Positions 7,164 to 17,326 of a DNA stretch of 38,981 bases are shown here, one piece after another; position 1 is the stretch's first letter, and the number at the start of each line of letters is the position of its first letter. Source of the stretch: Campylobacterales bacterium (lineage in GTDB: Bacteria > Campylobacterota > Campylobacteria > Campylobacterales > Hydrogenimonadaceae). Position numbers and translations under genes: made by a program. Where the stretch lies: assembly GCA_027065515.1 (NCBI GenBank), contig JAMOOM010000126.1, positions 1 through 38,981 of the forward strand. The letters run 5' to 3'. The notes beneath the pieces were generated by a model. The model had not been told where the DNA came from. It did no database searches and was given only the letters and a program-made list of their open reading frames with translations.

Positions 7164-10100
7164 CTAATATAACATTGAATATTGGAGATAGACTTTAAAA
7201 ACCGACTCCGAATTGCCGGAAACTCCGGGCGTGACACCTGTCCCGATGGCCAAATGGCCCTGATGGAAGATATTTCCGCCGATACCCGCATCCATCTCCA
7301 GATTCATATTCCCGCCAACAAGATCGACAGATGGAGAGATGCCGAAAAACGGCCGCCACGGACGAACATGGGTCACTTTGTTCTGATACCCCCAGTAAAC
7401 GCCTGCTCCCAAGTTGAAATAATCGTCGGGCAGAACGTTTCCATGTACGGCCATAATTTTATCCAACACTCCTTTTTGAGAGTTTTTTTCGCTGAACGCT
7501 CCATGGTTTGCAAAAAGCGTAACGGCCAGATCGGGATAGCCAATCCTAAGAGAAGTGTAAGATTCTGCGCGGAGCACCATACCGCTCCCCAACGATACGC
7601 CATCTTGTGACAAGAAACGGTATTTTCCAGCTCTCATCTGAATCGTCGTGGAGGGCAGAAGCACATATTTGCATTCAAGCTCGACCCCTTTTTTCATTCC
7701 CCCAACGGCTAGGTAGTCACTCTCCAATGCCTCCTGATTGTGCAATAGCGAGAGCCTGCTCCTCCATCGGTCATCGATTTGGTATATCACCGATCCGGTC
7801 AACTGAAGATGGTTTTTCACTCCATTTCGGATTCCTGCGGCCAATGAGATCTGCACCCGGTCGGATTTGTGGAGGATCTGTGCCTCGTATGTATTGTCAT
7901 TTTGCGGAAGATATCGGTAAACGGAGTCATCCCAGCCGCTATTGTGACGCGCTTTCAGACTCTCTTTGAGATACCATCCTTCACCTATGGCATTTTTGTT
8001 TGTCATATTCGAAACTATCTGCTGCATACTGCTTCTGGAATCTGTCGAAACGTAAAAATGCCATTCATCGGCCCACTTGCGTTCAAGCTGTTCGTTTTGG
8101 TAATAGAGAAGTTCGTCGTTCCGATTCGTCTCCATGCCCCAAAAAGCCAGACTCTGCGCCAGTGCGATCCGTCCTGATCGTTCAGCCGCATCGACACGGT
8201 CACGTACGGGAAGCGCACAGAGGTCGCCATCCAAAAGAGTACTCATCTTATCCCTCTCGTAGAAATGGAGCGCAAGAGCGAGCCGCATCCACATCTCGGG
8301 GTTATGGAGACGATGAAGCGCTTCCCTGGCAGCCTCGTAAGCGTTGTTGTGCATATCCCATAATGCGCGGATCTGAAGATATCGCTGTCGGTCAAGATCG
8401 TCTTTCACGCTTTCAAGAAGCGCCTCGAATCGATCAGGGTTCATCGTGTAGATAGCCGCTTGAAGATAGTTTTGCAAAAATTTGCGCTCATGCAGCTTTT
8501 CGGGATCTTTCGACAAAATCCTGCCGAGTGAGCAGGCTACCTCTCTCATTTGGCGCATGAAAGCTTCATGCTCGTTTCGTCCCTGAAGAAGGTAGGCATA
8601 GGTCAATTTCATCTCGATGGATAGCTCCGCGGCCTTCGATATCTTTCCAAGATAGGCCATGGCCATATCCCCTTCCTGAAGCTTCATATGGGCTGCCAAC
8701 AGTGGCGCCCATAGTATTTCCGGCAGGCGAAGACCATCTTTTTCGAGTTTGGATACGAAAGCATGCAGCTGTACGCAGTCGCCGGCATCGACAAGAAGCC
8801 AGAGCATCTGTGCCTCCATCGCATGGTTGCCCGGATCAAGAAGCATCGCCATTTTCAGGGCTCGAGATGCCTCCTTTTTGAGATGAAGAGCGATCAGAAG
8901 ATACGCCTTGACGCTCCAGTAACGTGGATCTTGCAGCAAAACACTCTCCTGGTGCTTTTCGATATTTTCCATATGTCTCGAAAGCTCTTCATACAAGTGT
9001 CCATCAAGGGCGATATATGCATACGTTATAAAGTTTTCCGGCAATCTGTCGGTTTTGTAGATTCTCCACGCCGCTTTCGATGCGAGCAGAGGATCTTTTC
9101 TTCGATAAACATCGAGAATCCGCCGCAAATCGACTGTTCTGGCCGCTTTGTCGCCCATGAGTTCGAGGGCATGTTCTGATGCCTCATCATATTTCCCCAG
9201 ATACCACGCCAAATCCCCCGCCAATTGCAAAAAATCGACCGGAGCACTTCGGTCTTTGTGCTTGAGAGCTTTTTTGACAACGACATAGGCACTCTCCGGA
9301 CGGCGATTCAAAAACTCATAATAGGCGATACGCCGGGCCGTGGTGAAATCGTCCACACCCAAAGCGTTCAGCCGCCTTGCGACCTTTCCGGCTCTTTGCA
9401 TATCCCCGCTGTCAAGCGCCAACTGCAATATCCAAGAAAGAAGAGCAGGTTTTTTTGTTTTTTCATACATTTCAAGGAGAAAATCTATAGCACCCCCGGG
9501 ATCGCCGACCATATTGTAGAGATAGACAACGGTATCAATGTTCTTCTTGCTAGGATCCGTTCTGGCTTCATCTTTAGCCAACTTCAATGCCGATTCATAC
9601 TGATAGGCGTCGATCATCAGAGGCAGCAGTTTCTTGCGCAGTCCGGCGGTGGGATGCATAGCATAGGCACGAAGGTAGTGCTTCATGGCCTTCTGCGTCA
9701 TTTGTGACCACAGGGCACTCTTCGCAGCCCTCATCTGCCATGCGTAACTCCTTTTGCCACGCAATACAATCTCAGCGGTTTTGTAGGCGTGCAGCGGATC
9801 TTTTGTATAAAGAAAGGTCTTGAAGAGCAAATCGAAATCGCATCCTGACGAAATGCTCCTTTTTTCACACATTTTTACAAGATGAAGTGCAATGCGATGA
9901 GCATCCTCCAAGGCATTGGAAGCAAGATAGAATCGAAGAAGCTTTTGTGCATATCTTCTGTCTGCAATCATCTGTCTTTCATATCTTCTTGCCATACGTA
10001 AAGCCTCTTTATACCGATGATTCCAGGCAAGAATATCTATCGCTTTGAACAGATAGGCCGCTTGAGACCGCCTGCGATATGCTTGCAGATACAGATTGGC

Positions 10101-10805
10101 TGCATCCAAAGCCCGTTTCTCTTTGAGATAGATCGATGCCAGTGCATCTCTCCACCGATCTTCTCTCGCACGGTCGGCCTTCAAAAGACGCAAAAGAAGT
10201 GTTTTGGCAGTTTCAAACTCTTCAAGTCCTACGGCCAGATAGTAGCCTGTCTTGAGCCATGCAGTATCGTATGGGTTCTTTTCAAGTGCCGTTAAAGCGA
10301 TTGAAAGAGCCAAACGGTCGTTTTTCAGCCATAGCGCTTCGGCAAACCATCTCGAGACATGACCGGCATCGATCATGTCTCGCTCTTGCATCATCTCCAA
10401 AATGCCGGTGAGCTCCTCCTTGATTTTTTTGCGCAATCTGGCATCTGTCGTGGTGAAATAACGCCTTTTTTCAATCTCATACCATAATGGATATGCCATG
10501 CGTTGCGTTTGGGGATTTTTGCTAGCAATCAATGCGCTTACCATTTTTCGCGCCATATCCATTCGGTTGCTTCTGAAGGCAGCCTCGGCCAGTTTCAGCA
10601 TCAACGCTTCGTTGTGAGGATCCGCAGGAAGCAGGTTTTCCAGATAGAAAAATGCGAGGTCGTAGTTGCTCTTTTCTGAAAGCAACCCTTTTTCAAGAAA
10701 CGATTTTGGATAAAGAAGATACAAGATCACGACAAAAAGTGTGATCAGAAGAAGAATCTCAGGGCCTGAAACGACCTTGATGCGAGACCTAGGGGCATCG
10801 GACAT
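7164..10805 (-). CDS. pelB: PelB, TPR-rich outer-membrane secretin of Pel polysaccharide
   Basis: A 1213-residue protein with the PelB layout: one N-terminal membrane anchor (about 16-32), a very long periplasmic superhelix of tetratricopeptide-like repeats (about 40-880), and a C-terminal beta-barrel (about 900-1213) ending in tyrosine (YLQYSMLY). In Pel systems the barrel exports the polymer and the TPR region binds and localises the modifying enzyme PelA. The ATG overlaps the end of pelA by 17 bp, so the two are translationally coupled. It is the last gene of the pel operon here, and a gap of 80 bp separates it from the ThiF-like gene. Sequence conservation of PelB is low in general, so identity rests on architecture, size and position. 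Confidence 0.9.
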   Translation of the reverse strand: MSDAPRSRIKVVSGPEILLLITLFVVILYLLYPKSFLEKGLLSEKSNYDLAFFYLENLLPADPHNEALMLKLAEAAFRSNRMDMARKMVSALIASKNPQTQRMAYPLWYEIEKRRYFTTTDARLRKKIKEELTGILEMMQERDMIDAGHVSRWFAEALWLKNDRLALSIALTALEKNPYDTAWLKTGYYLAVGLEEFETAKTLLLRLLKADRAREDRWRDALASIYLKEKRALDAANLYLQAYRRRSQAAYLFKAIDILAWNHRYKEALRMARRYERQMIADRRYAQKLLRFYLASNALEDAHRIALHLVKMCEKRSISSGCDFDLLFKTFLYTKDPLHAYKTAEIVLRGKRSYAWQMRAAKSALWSQMTQKAMKHYLRAYAMHPTAGLRKKLLPLMIDAYQYESALKLAKDEARTDPSKKNIDTVVYLYNMVGDPGGAIDFLLEMYEKTKKPALLSWILQLALDSGDMQRAGKVARRLNALGVDDFTTARRIAYYEFLNRRPESAYVVVKKALKHKDRSAPVDFLQLAGDLAWYLGKYDEASEHALELMGDKAARTVDLRRILDVYRRKDPLLASKAAWRIYKTDRLPENFITYAYIALDGHLYEELSRHMENIEKHQESVLLQDPRYWSVKAYLLIALHLKKEASRALKMAMLLDPGNHAMEAQMLWLLVDAGDCVQLHAFVSKLEKDGLRLPEILWAPLLAAHMKLQEGDMAMAYLGKISKAAELSIEMKLTYAYLLQGRNEHEAFMRQMREVACSLGRILSKDPEKLHERKFLQNYLQAAIYTMNPDRFEALLESVKDDLDRQRYLQIRALWDMHNNAYEAAREALHRLHNPEMWMRLALALHFYERDKMSTLLDGDLCALPVRDRVDAAERSGRIALAQSLAFWGMETNRNDELLYYQNEQLERKWADEWHFYVSTDSRSSMQQIVSNMTNKNAIGEGWYLKESLKARHNSGWDDSVYRYLPQNDNTYEAQILHKSDRVQISLAAGIRNGVKNHLQLTGSVIYQIDDRWRSRLSLLHNQEALESDYLAVGGMKKGVELECKYVLLPSTTIQMRAGKYRFLSQDGVSLGSGMVLRAESYTSLRIGYPDLAVTLFANHGAFSEKNSQKGVLDKIMAVHGNVLPDDYFNLGAGVYWGYQNKVTHVRPWRPFFGISPSVDLVGGNMNLEMDAGIGGNIFHQGHLAIGTGVTPGVSGNSESVFKVYLQYSMLY

Positions 10806-13545
10806 CTATGCGTGCCTCTTTTTCTCTTTCATATCGAACGCTCACTCGATCGCCATGATGCACGATCGATGCGTTTTTTGGGAAAGTGACGATGCGACAC
10901 TCCCGCTCGGCCATTATCACGGTTTCGAGTGGCACATGCGACGCAAAATGCGCACTGAAACCGTTAGGATTTTTCCAAAACGCCATCGTCTTGCCATTGG
11001 AAGAAATCAGGCAGGCATGAGCCGACAGACCACCGCTTTCATAATGCAATTCCTTCTTTTCCTCTCCTGAAAGGTGCAGGTAAAGACCCTGTGGCGATTT
11101 TTTATATCCGATCACCCCATCACTCAGAGCGATGTTCGGCAGACGCCCATCTTCGAGTCTAAGAGTACGTAGTTCACGCAGCCCATAGATTTGCCATCCC
11201 TCTTGCGTATGTGCAATCGAGGCATCGTAATACTCCATCACTTTTGGAATATATTCACTCGTGTAGATCGGCATGACATCTCGCTTTACAGCCCAGTCAA
11301 AAACAGCTTTGAGCGCATTGAGCGGCGCCCGCTTGCTACCGGAATAGAAGTGGTAATAGATATCGATCGGTTTGAAACGTCTGGGCCGGTCCGTCATCTG
11401 ATATGTCTCGATAACGTTTTTAAATCCCCAAAAAGGGCCGTGCCAGTTATTCGTATAGAGGTTTTCGTTCTGCACTCCGCAATATATTTGCCAGTATGGC
11501 CCTTTACGTATCCCCAGTGGAGCGATATAGCTGAGCCAGGGATGGGCTTTTGTGATATGGGTGTCTCCACCGTTGATATTCAACAGATCGTGCCTGTAGA
11601 CATAATCTAGCACTTTCAAAGGCGGCATACAGTCGCCCGACCAGAAAACGGTACGGGCTTTGGGTTTGTGTGCGGGCAGAAGTTTCGTGTTGATATACCG
11701 CAAAGATCCTGCAAGCTCTCTGTCGAGTGAAAAAGTGTAGTTTTTTATCGGAAGGCGATATCGGACAGGTAAGTCTCCATTCTTGTCGATCTTTCCCCAT
11801 ATAAAAGGGTGCGAAAAGGTATGTGTAGCCGCTTCGACATTGAGCAGGCGATAGATCGATCGTGCAATCGACTCCATCTTTTTGGAGATTTTCGGATAGA
11901 GCCCGTAGGGTGCGATCTCCCCTTCCACAACGGAAACGGAATGGGGAATATGATAGCGTGACAGAATCTCATCTCGAATCACTTCGCTTGCGTAGATCTT
12001 GGAGTTCCACTCGGCTTTGTCGATGAACGCATCGCCATCGATGTGGGTAAAAAGCAGTCGTCGTCCGTTTTCCGTGGTCGGATCGGGTACAGGAATCGGC
12101 CGCATATGCAGAGCCTCTGAAAAAAGCCTGAATGGATCGATGGTCCAGATATTGTCACCGTTGAACTCGACTATGGATGCCTCTTCCACGGCATAACCAC
12201 CCCAGGGCATCAATGCAGCGAGTACATTCTTCTGCCTTTTGCCGTTCGTGACTCCGTATAAAATATTTTCGGCGTTCGGTTCAAGCATCGTTTCGTGAAA
12301 AAGGGGGTTTATCGGGGTTTCGTAATTCATCATATCGTTCGCTTCTACCGACAAGACGTGAGTGTTTTGAATGGTTTCGAGGTTTTGTACGGTTTTGATG
12401 CCGAGGGTTTTTAATGCGCCATAGCTCTCTGAGGGAATGGGGAACAATCCTAGGATGAGAGAATTTACACCGTGCAAACTGTTTTTTACGATCCAGTCAG
12501 CCAATTTTTTTGGCTGGGCATAGGGGCGGTCGAGCCACAATATTGCGCCGGAAAATCTCTCCCATGCATCTTCGGGCAGACCGCGCCTTATATCGGACAA
12601 TATCGGGATATATCCAAGATACTCTACAGGAAGAGAAGCCAGCATATGCACGGCTTGATCCTCTTTTGCAAATCTTGTTCCATCGTAAAGCATCAGTATC
12701 TCACGCTTGAGCACTTTCCGGTTGGTGATACCGTATCGGGTCAGATCCTTGCCTGACACATACCCTATAAACCCCTCTTTTGAAACTCTTTTCAAAAGCT
12801 CGGGTCCTTGCTCATAAAGCTTTTCTTGCGGGAGGTATTCTATATCGATCACATCTATACCTTCTGATGCCGCTTTGCGCATACGTGCCGAAAGCCACTC
12901 TCTGTCTCTTTTCTTCACGGGCTCGTAGGCAAGGTTTTCTCCGCCTATTCCATGAAAAAGCGACTCTGCCGCTACCGCGGTAATCATACCCTTTAGATCC
13001 GGGAGCAGTTCGAAACCGCGATTGAGCATGATTTTTATATCGGGCCAGCGATGCCTGATCTCTTTGATGAGCGATACCAGACCAAGCCGTTGTCTCTTTT
13101 GTTCGCTGCTTTCTGCCGCAGCTATTCGATACGAATCGAGCGTATCGAGAAATATGTTTTCGAAACCTTTTTCTCGCAATCTGCCAATAACCTCATCAAG
13201 CAAAAAATCCCTGTACGCACGACTGGAGAGATCCATGACATCACTCTTCCATGCAAGATTATGGCCGATCTTCCATGAGGTATCTATTTTTGGATAGTAC
13301 CATTGGCCACTCTCAACTTCACCGACGCTGACATATGCATAGACTTTCGGACGGTATGTTTTGAATCCGTGGGTATGCACATCTGTATTTTCGGGCTGCA
13401 CCACGATATAATCATGCGCTCCGACCAGTGGCCACGATATATCCCTGCCATAATAAAAAATAGCGCTTTTTCCGTTCGGCGCACTCCACAAACAGAGTGG
13501 GAAAAGCAAAACGAACACCAATTTACTGAAGCATAAAAGTCTCAT
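10789..13545 (-). CDS. pelA: PelA, Pel glycoside hydrolase and polysaccharide deacetylase
   Basis: A 918-residue periplasmic two-enzyme protein. After a signal peptide (about 1-21) comes a GH114-like hydrolase domain (about 25-270) with LDTLDSYR (133-140) and a candidate catalytic Glu194 in AAESLFHG. A middle domain (about 280-430) follows. The deacetylase region contains the metal-site motifs HIDGD (501-505) and HTFSHP (575-580), consistent with the CE18-type deacetylase of Pseudomonas PelA. It should partly deacetylate the GalNAc-rich Pel polymer and cleave it in the periplasm. Length is close to the Pseudomonas protein. The start overlaps the end of pelG by 23 bp. All expected catalytic signatures look intact. 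Confidence 0.93.
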   Translation of the reverse strand: MRLLCFSKLVFVLLFPLCLWSAPNGKSAIFYYGRDISWPLVGAHDYIVVQPENTDVHTHGFKTYRPKVYAYVSVGEVESGQWYYPKIDTSWKIGHNLAWKSDVMDLSSRAYRDFLLDEVIGRLREKGFENIFLDTLDSYRIAAAESSEQKRQRLGLVSLIKEIRHRWPDIKIMLNRGFELLPDLKGMITAVAAESLFHGIGGENLAYEPVKKRDREWLSARMRKAASEGIDVIDIEYLPQEKLYEQGPELLKRVSKEGFIGYVSGKDLTRYGITNRKVLKREILMLYDGTRFAKEDQAVHMLASLPVEYLGYIPILSDIRRGLPEDAWERFSGAILWLDRPYAQPKKLADWIVKNSLHGVNSLILGLFPIPSESYGALKTLGIKTVQNLETIQNTHVLSVEANDMMNYETPINPLFHETMLEPNAENILYGVTNGKRQKNVLAALMPWGGYAVEEASIVEFNGDNIWTIDPFRLFSEALHMRPIPVPDPTTENGRRLLFTHIDGDAFIDKAEWNSKIYASEVIRDEILSRYHIPHSVSVVEGEIAPYGLYPKISKKMESIARSIYRLLNVEAATHTFSHPFIWGKIDKNGDLPVRYRLPIKNYTFSLDRELAGSLRYINTKLLPAHKPKARTVFWSGDCMPPLKVLDYVYRHDLLNINGGDTHITKAHPWLSYIAPLGIRKGPYWQIYCGVQNENLYTNNWHGPFWGFKNVIETYQMTDRPRRFKPIDIYYHFYSGSKRAPLNALKAVFDWAVKRDVMPIYTSEYIPKVMEYYDASIAHTQEGWQIYGLRELRTLRLEDGRLPNIALSDGVIGYKKSPQGLYLHLSGEEKKELHYESGGLSAHACLISSNGKTMAFWKNPNGFSAHFASHVPLETVIMAERECRIVTFPKNASIVHHGDRVSVRYEREKEARIDVRCP

Positions 13546-14896
13546 AATCGAGATCCTCCATTTCGTCTCTTATAACCTTCAGGCTCCATGCAAAACTTAT
13601 CAACAAAGAGAGAGCATAGCCATAGCCATAAAAATAGGGGCCCATCTGCATAGAGGCAAAAGTTAAAAGTGCATTGAGCACAAAAAAGAGAATCGAAAGC
13701 CACATCGCTTCGACTCTTCTGTCCAGATAATAAAGAATCGCCAGTACCGACATAAATCCAAGCTGGAGCATGGCCCCCACCGTCAATATATAAAAAAGCC
13801 CCGTATAAAGCTGCGGGATATTCAGAAGCGAAAAAATCTTGGGCGCCAGCATAAAAAGCAGGATATCCACAATGCCTTGGGTTATTATAATTTCCCGTAT
13901 CGCATGACGGATCGTCTTGATCATTTCATCACGGTAATGCTCAATAACCTCAAGCGTGCCGTCGGTCCGCACGGCATCGTAGTAGAAATCATATTTTTGC
14001 GCAAAATCCGCCTCTAGTCTGTAAAAAAATATCGCCATGCCCGGTACAATGGAAAGATAGGCCAGAAATATCGGGAGGTCGTAAACGACGGAGGCATGCA
14101 GCTTTCCAATGACAGGATACCCGGTTGTCGGATAGTACCAGAATATGAATTTGTCCACCCAGGAACCCAAGTTATAGAAGAGTCCGGCAAATCCCAAAGA
14201 CCAATAAAATTTTCTATTGAAGAAGAAGCCGAAATCGATAAATCCATCCCCTTTGTAACTCTTGACTATTAAAACAAAAAGCCATACGAAAAGCAGAGCG
14301 TTTCCGAAAAAGAAGATAAAAAGAAGGTGATCCACATTTCCGCCAAAGAGATAGGAGAGTGCGACGATAAGCCCGTAGCTGACGGTATAGGCCCAAAGCA
14401 CCCCTTTGTAAAACTTGAGGCTTGTCGCCAGGATATTCGATATCCATACCCCACACAACACCAAAAAAATAGATACAACATTAAATTTGAAAAAAAGATC
14501 CTGTTGGGGAAAAATATAGATTGTCGCGGGCACCACAAAAGGCAGTCCCACCAACCATGCTGAAAAAATGGTCGCCAAATATGAGGGGAGTACTTTCTCT
14601 TCGCGGCGCGCATAGATCAAGTCTGCAATGTAGCGGGTAAACGGAAGCTGTATGAATCCTGTAATAATAAGGCTTGAAGCCAGTGCAATGGCATATGTAA
14701 TAACAATCTGAAACTGAACTGTTTCATTCATTTTTCCCCTGGTCGAAATATTGACGAAACCTACGATAATGATCGCGATAATCGAGATAACCCAGGGCCC
14801 CGAACTGAGAATCGCTGCATATCCATAGACTTTGCCCAGAGAAAAGAGGCTGTTTTTTTTAAGAATTTTCCGAAGCTCGAACCCTATGCCTGCCAT
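13523..14896 (-). CDS. pelG: PelG, polytopic membrane protein of Pel synthesis/export
   Basis: A 457-residue integral membrane protein with about twelve hydrophobic segments and the typical PelG opening MAGIGFELRKIL followed by LSSGPWVISI. PelG resembles Wzx/MOP flippases and forms the inner-membrane synthase complex with PelD, PelE and PelF, moving the growing polymer across the membrane. Size matches the family. Its ATG overlaps the 3' end of pelF by 13 bp. Nothing suggests damage. Confidence 0.93.
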   Translation of the reverse strand: MAGIGFELRKILKKNSLFSLGKVYGYAAILSSGPWVISIIAIIIVGFVNISTRGKMNETVQFQIVITYAIALASSLIITGFIQLPFTRYIADLIYARREEKVLPSYLATIFSAWLVGLPFVVPATIYIFPQQDLFFKFNVVSIFLVLCGVWISNILATSLKFYKGVLWAYTVSYGLIVALSYLFGGNVDHLLFIFFFGNALLFVWLFVLIVKSYKGDGFIDFGFFFNRKFYWSLGFAGLFYNLGSWVDKFIFWYYPTTGYPVIGKLHASVVYDLPIFLAYLSIVPGMAIFFYRLEADFAQKYDFYYDAVRTDGTLEVIEHYRDEMIKTIRHAIREIIITQGIVDILLFMLAPKIFSLLNIPQLYTGLFYILTVGAMLQLGFMSVLAILYYLDRRVEAMWLSILFFVLNALLTFASMQMGPYFYGYGYALSLLISFAWSLKVIRDEMEDLDYETFMLQ

Positions 14897-16392
14897 TTTT
14901 GCTCCAACTCTTCGTAAAGTTTTTCATAGCGCTCTAGAAACATATCCTGCCTGTAGTAACGATTCACTCTTCTGAGCGCGTTTTGCTGCATTTTGCGCCA
15001 CAGCTCTTCATCGTCGAGTATTCTTAGGTATTGGGCGGCCATCTCCGCCGGATTGGCGATTTTGGTTACGGCTCCTGCTTTTCCGATGGCGATATCTTCT
15101 TCATCCAGTCCGCCATAGATCAGATCGCGGCAGCTTCCCACATCTGTGGCGACAGCCGGAAGCCCAGCGGCAAACCCTTCCAGTACTACCAGTGGCATAC
15201 CCTCGCTGATAGAGGTAAGTGTAAGCAGGCCGCTCAACGGTAAAATCTCTTTTATATTACGAAATCCCAGAAATTCGATATTTTCTTCAAGCTTGAGAGC
15301 TTTGACCATATTCAGACACTCTTTGTAATATTCGGGGTCTTCATCCGTTGGCCCAGCTATCCATCCTTTTGCCTCTGGCATCGAATCGGCCACAATCCGC
15401 ATCGCACGAATAAAGCTTTTAATGTCCTTTATCGGGACGACGCGCCCAATCAGCGAGATGACAGGCGGAATGCCTTCTCTTTGGGAAACCAGAGCGGAAA
15501 GCGCATCGATATCGACACCGTTGGGGATTACCTCGCACTTGCTTTCATCTGCGCCAAAACGGATCTGTACCGCTTTTGCGCCGGGATAAAGAGATAATAT
15601 TTTTTCGCTTCTCGCATAGGCAAAATTGGCGATTTTTTCAAAAAACCGAATCCACATCCCTTTAACATAATTGAATTCTTCATTTTGCGTCATCAGTGCC
15701 GGTTTATGGTAGGCTATCCAGTCTGCGGAAAGCAGATCTATTTTTCTCTCTCTGGTGTATATGCCATGTTCGGTCAGCAGCATCGGGTGGCCGTAATGAT
15801 AGCTCGCAAGCGAAGCCAAAAAACCGGCATATCCTGTCGATGGGGCATGAAATATCTTACTTTTTGGCATCGATGCCGCAATTTCTGCAAGTATCCATAT
15901 GGGCTTGTGCATATTGCGAAGTGTCCAGAAATAATCTACAAACGGGATATCAGAAGCATTTGCAAGATATATTTTTCGGATATATTCCCATGCCTTTTTG
16001 CCATGCATGAAGTGAGAAAATGTCGTTTCTTCAAGATAAAAGGAGAGAGACCTCAGCGTCTCTGGTAACTCTTCATCGGATTTTTTAAACCACTGATGCA
16101 AAGACTCTATCTTCTGTCTTGCGCTCTCGCTCATATCTTTTTTGGATGCAAAGACATCCAAATCTGCTTCAAACAGATAATGATCTTCAAGATGCACGAG
16201 ATTTTTGGGCAAAACATAGAGAATATCACCATAATCCTCTCGCCTTGAACCCAAAAAAACAACCCCGAAAGTGATCTCCGGCAACCCCGAGATAAGCTGG
16301 TGGACCCAAGAGGAGACCCCTCCGCGAATGAACGGGTATGTGCCTTCTGCCAGAATCAGCACATCGACACTTTCACTGCGTGGGAATTTCAT
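14884..16392 (-). CDS. pelF: PelF, cytosolic glycosyltransferase of Pel synthesis
   Basis: A 502-residue GT4-type (GT-B fold) glycosyltransferase. The N-terminal signature VLILAEGTYPFIRGGVSSWV (residues 11-30) is diagnostic for PelF. The C-terminal donor-binding half has GRVVPIKDIKSFIRAM and the EGFAAGLPAVATDVG segment typical of GT4 enzymes, including the conserved Glu. It is soluble and uses UDP-sugars (UDP-GlcNAc/GalNAc in characterised systems) to extend the Pel chain, working with PelG, PelD and PelE. The gene start overlaps the pelE end by 20 bp. Confidence 0.95.
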   Translation of the reverse strand: MKFPRSESVDVLILAEGTYPFIRGGVSSWVHQLISGLPEITFGVVFLGSRREDYGDILYVLPKNLVHLEDHYLFEADLDVFASKKDMSESARQKIESLHQWFKKSDEELPETLRSLSFYLEETTFSHFMHGKKAWEYIRKIYLANASDIPFVDYFWTLRNMHKPIWILAEIAASMPKSKIFHAPSTGYAGFLASLASYHYGHPMLLTEHGIYTRERKIDLLSADWIAYHKPALMTQNEEFNYVKGMWIRFFEKIANFAYARSEKILSLYPGAKAVQIRFGADESKCEVIPNGVDIDALSALVSQREGIPPVISLIGRVVPIKDIKSFIRAMRIVADSMPEAKGWIAGPTDEDPEYYKECLNMVKALKLEENIEFLGFRNIKEILPLSGLLTLTSISEGMPLVVLEGFAAGLPAVATDVGSCRDLIYGGLDEEDIAIGKAGAVTKIANPAEMAAQYLRILDDEELWRKMQQNALRRVNRYYRQDMFLERYEKLYEELEQKWQA

Positions 16393-17326
16393 GAGACCCC
16401 CACATCAAAGAGATATAGTAGAGCTTGGGATTGAGCATAATCTTGGGATCTTTGGCAAGCAATGATTTGACGGAAATAAAATTGCGCCTATTGTAATATA
16501 TTTCAGCAAGATAAGGGGTGATGAAAGCGTTATCGTTCTCTTTCAGCTCTATGGCAAGCACAAACTCCTGTGCCGCTTTTTCATAATCTCCCTCGTAGAG
16601 GAAGACCTTTCCAAGCAGTATATGCATCTGCACATTGGCGAAATCGTATTTCAATGAGTAAAGAATGAATTTTTTCGACTCCTCTGCCATAAATTTTTCC
16701 AACACCTCGTCAGAAAGCGCAAAATAGACCAGATCCCAGTACAGATCAGCCAGATGAGAGGCCGCTTCGGCACGTTCTCTCTGTGTCTGGCCGCCCTCGA
16801 AACGCTTCAATTCCACTGCAATCTGCTCATTGATTCTCTTTTCCAGCTTATCTACAACTGAAAAGCAAAAGAGCCTCACCTCATCGTCGCGGTCCGCAAG
16901 TGCCAGTTTAATGATTTCCAAATGTTTTCTAGAAAGCTCATTTGCCAATGAAGCAAGTGCGCGTATTTTCATCCGGGAAGAGACGCTGTTCTCTTTAAAA
17001 AGCATCAACATCGCTCCTTCGCCGAACATTCTGCGAACCTGTGGAAACGAGAGAGAAAACTCTTCGATATTGATGACTTCTGCAACGTGAATTTCATTGT
17101 GGTATTTTACATGCAGCAAAAACCATACTGTCCAGACGGTAAAAACAACTCCCACAATGGGCATTGCCTGATTAAAAAGCAGAAAAAAAAGATAGACTCT
17201 CAAAGCTTCTTTGGGATATCGGTGACGCAGGAAAATCCATGCGACAAAAGCCGCAACCATAGAAACGAAAAAATAAGAAACATATGCCTCGAGAAAACCG
17301 ATACCCGGCCATACAACTTCACTCAT
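16373..17326 (-). CDS. pelE: PelE, membrane-anchored TPR protein of the Pel synthase
   Basis: A 317-residue protein with two N-terminal membrane helices (about 12-35 and 42-70) and a helical, TPR/HEAT-like cytosolic domain (about 110-310), including a clear TPR-like segment near residues 230-275. PelE is thought to hold the PelF-PelG-PelD complex together. Position between pelD and pelF and overlap with both genes (8 bp with pelD, 20 bp with pelF) support the call. PelE is poorly conserved in sequence, so identity depends on architecture and context. Confidence 0.87.
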   Translation of the reverse strand: MSEVVWPGIGFLEAYVSYFFVSMVAAFVAWIFLRHRYPKEALRVYLFFLLFNQAMPIVGVVFTVWTVWFLLHVKYHNEIHVAEVINIEEFSLSFPQVRRMFGEGAMLMLFKENSVSSRMKIRALASLANELSRKHLEIIKLALADRDDEVRLFCFSVVDKLEKRINEQIAVELKRFEGGQTQRERAEAASHLADLYWDLVYFALSDEVLEKFMAEESKKFILYSLKYDFANVQMHILLGKVFLYEGDYEKAAQEFVLAIELKENDNAFITPYLAEIYYNRRNFISVKSLLAKDPKIMLNPKLYYISLMWGSHEIPTQ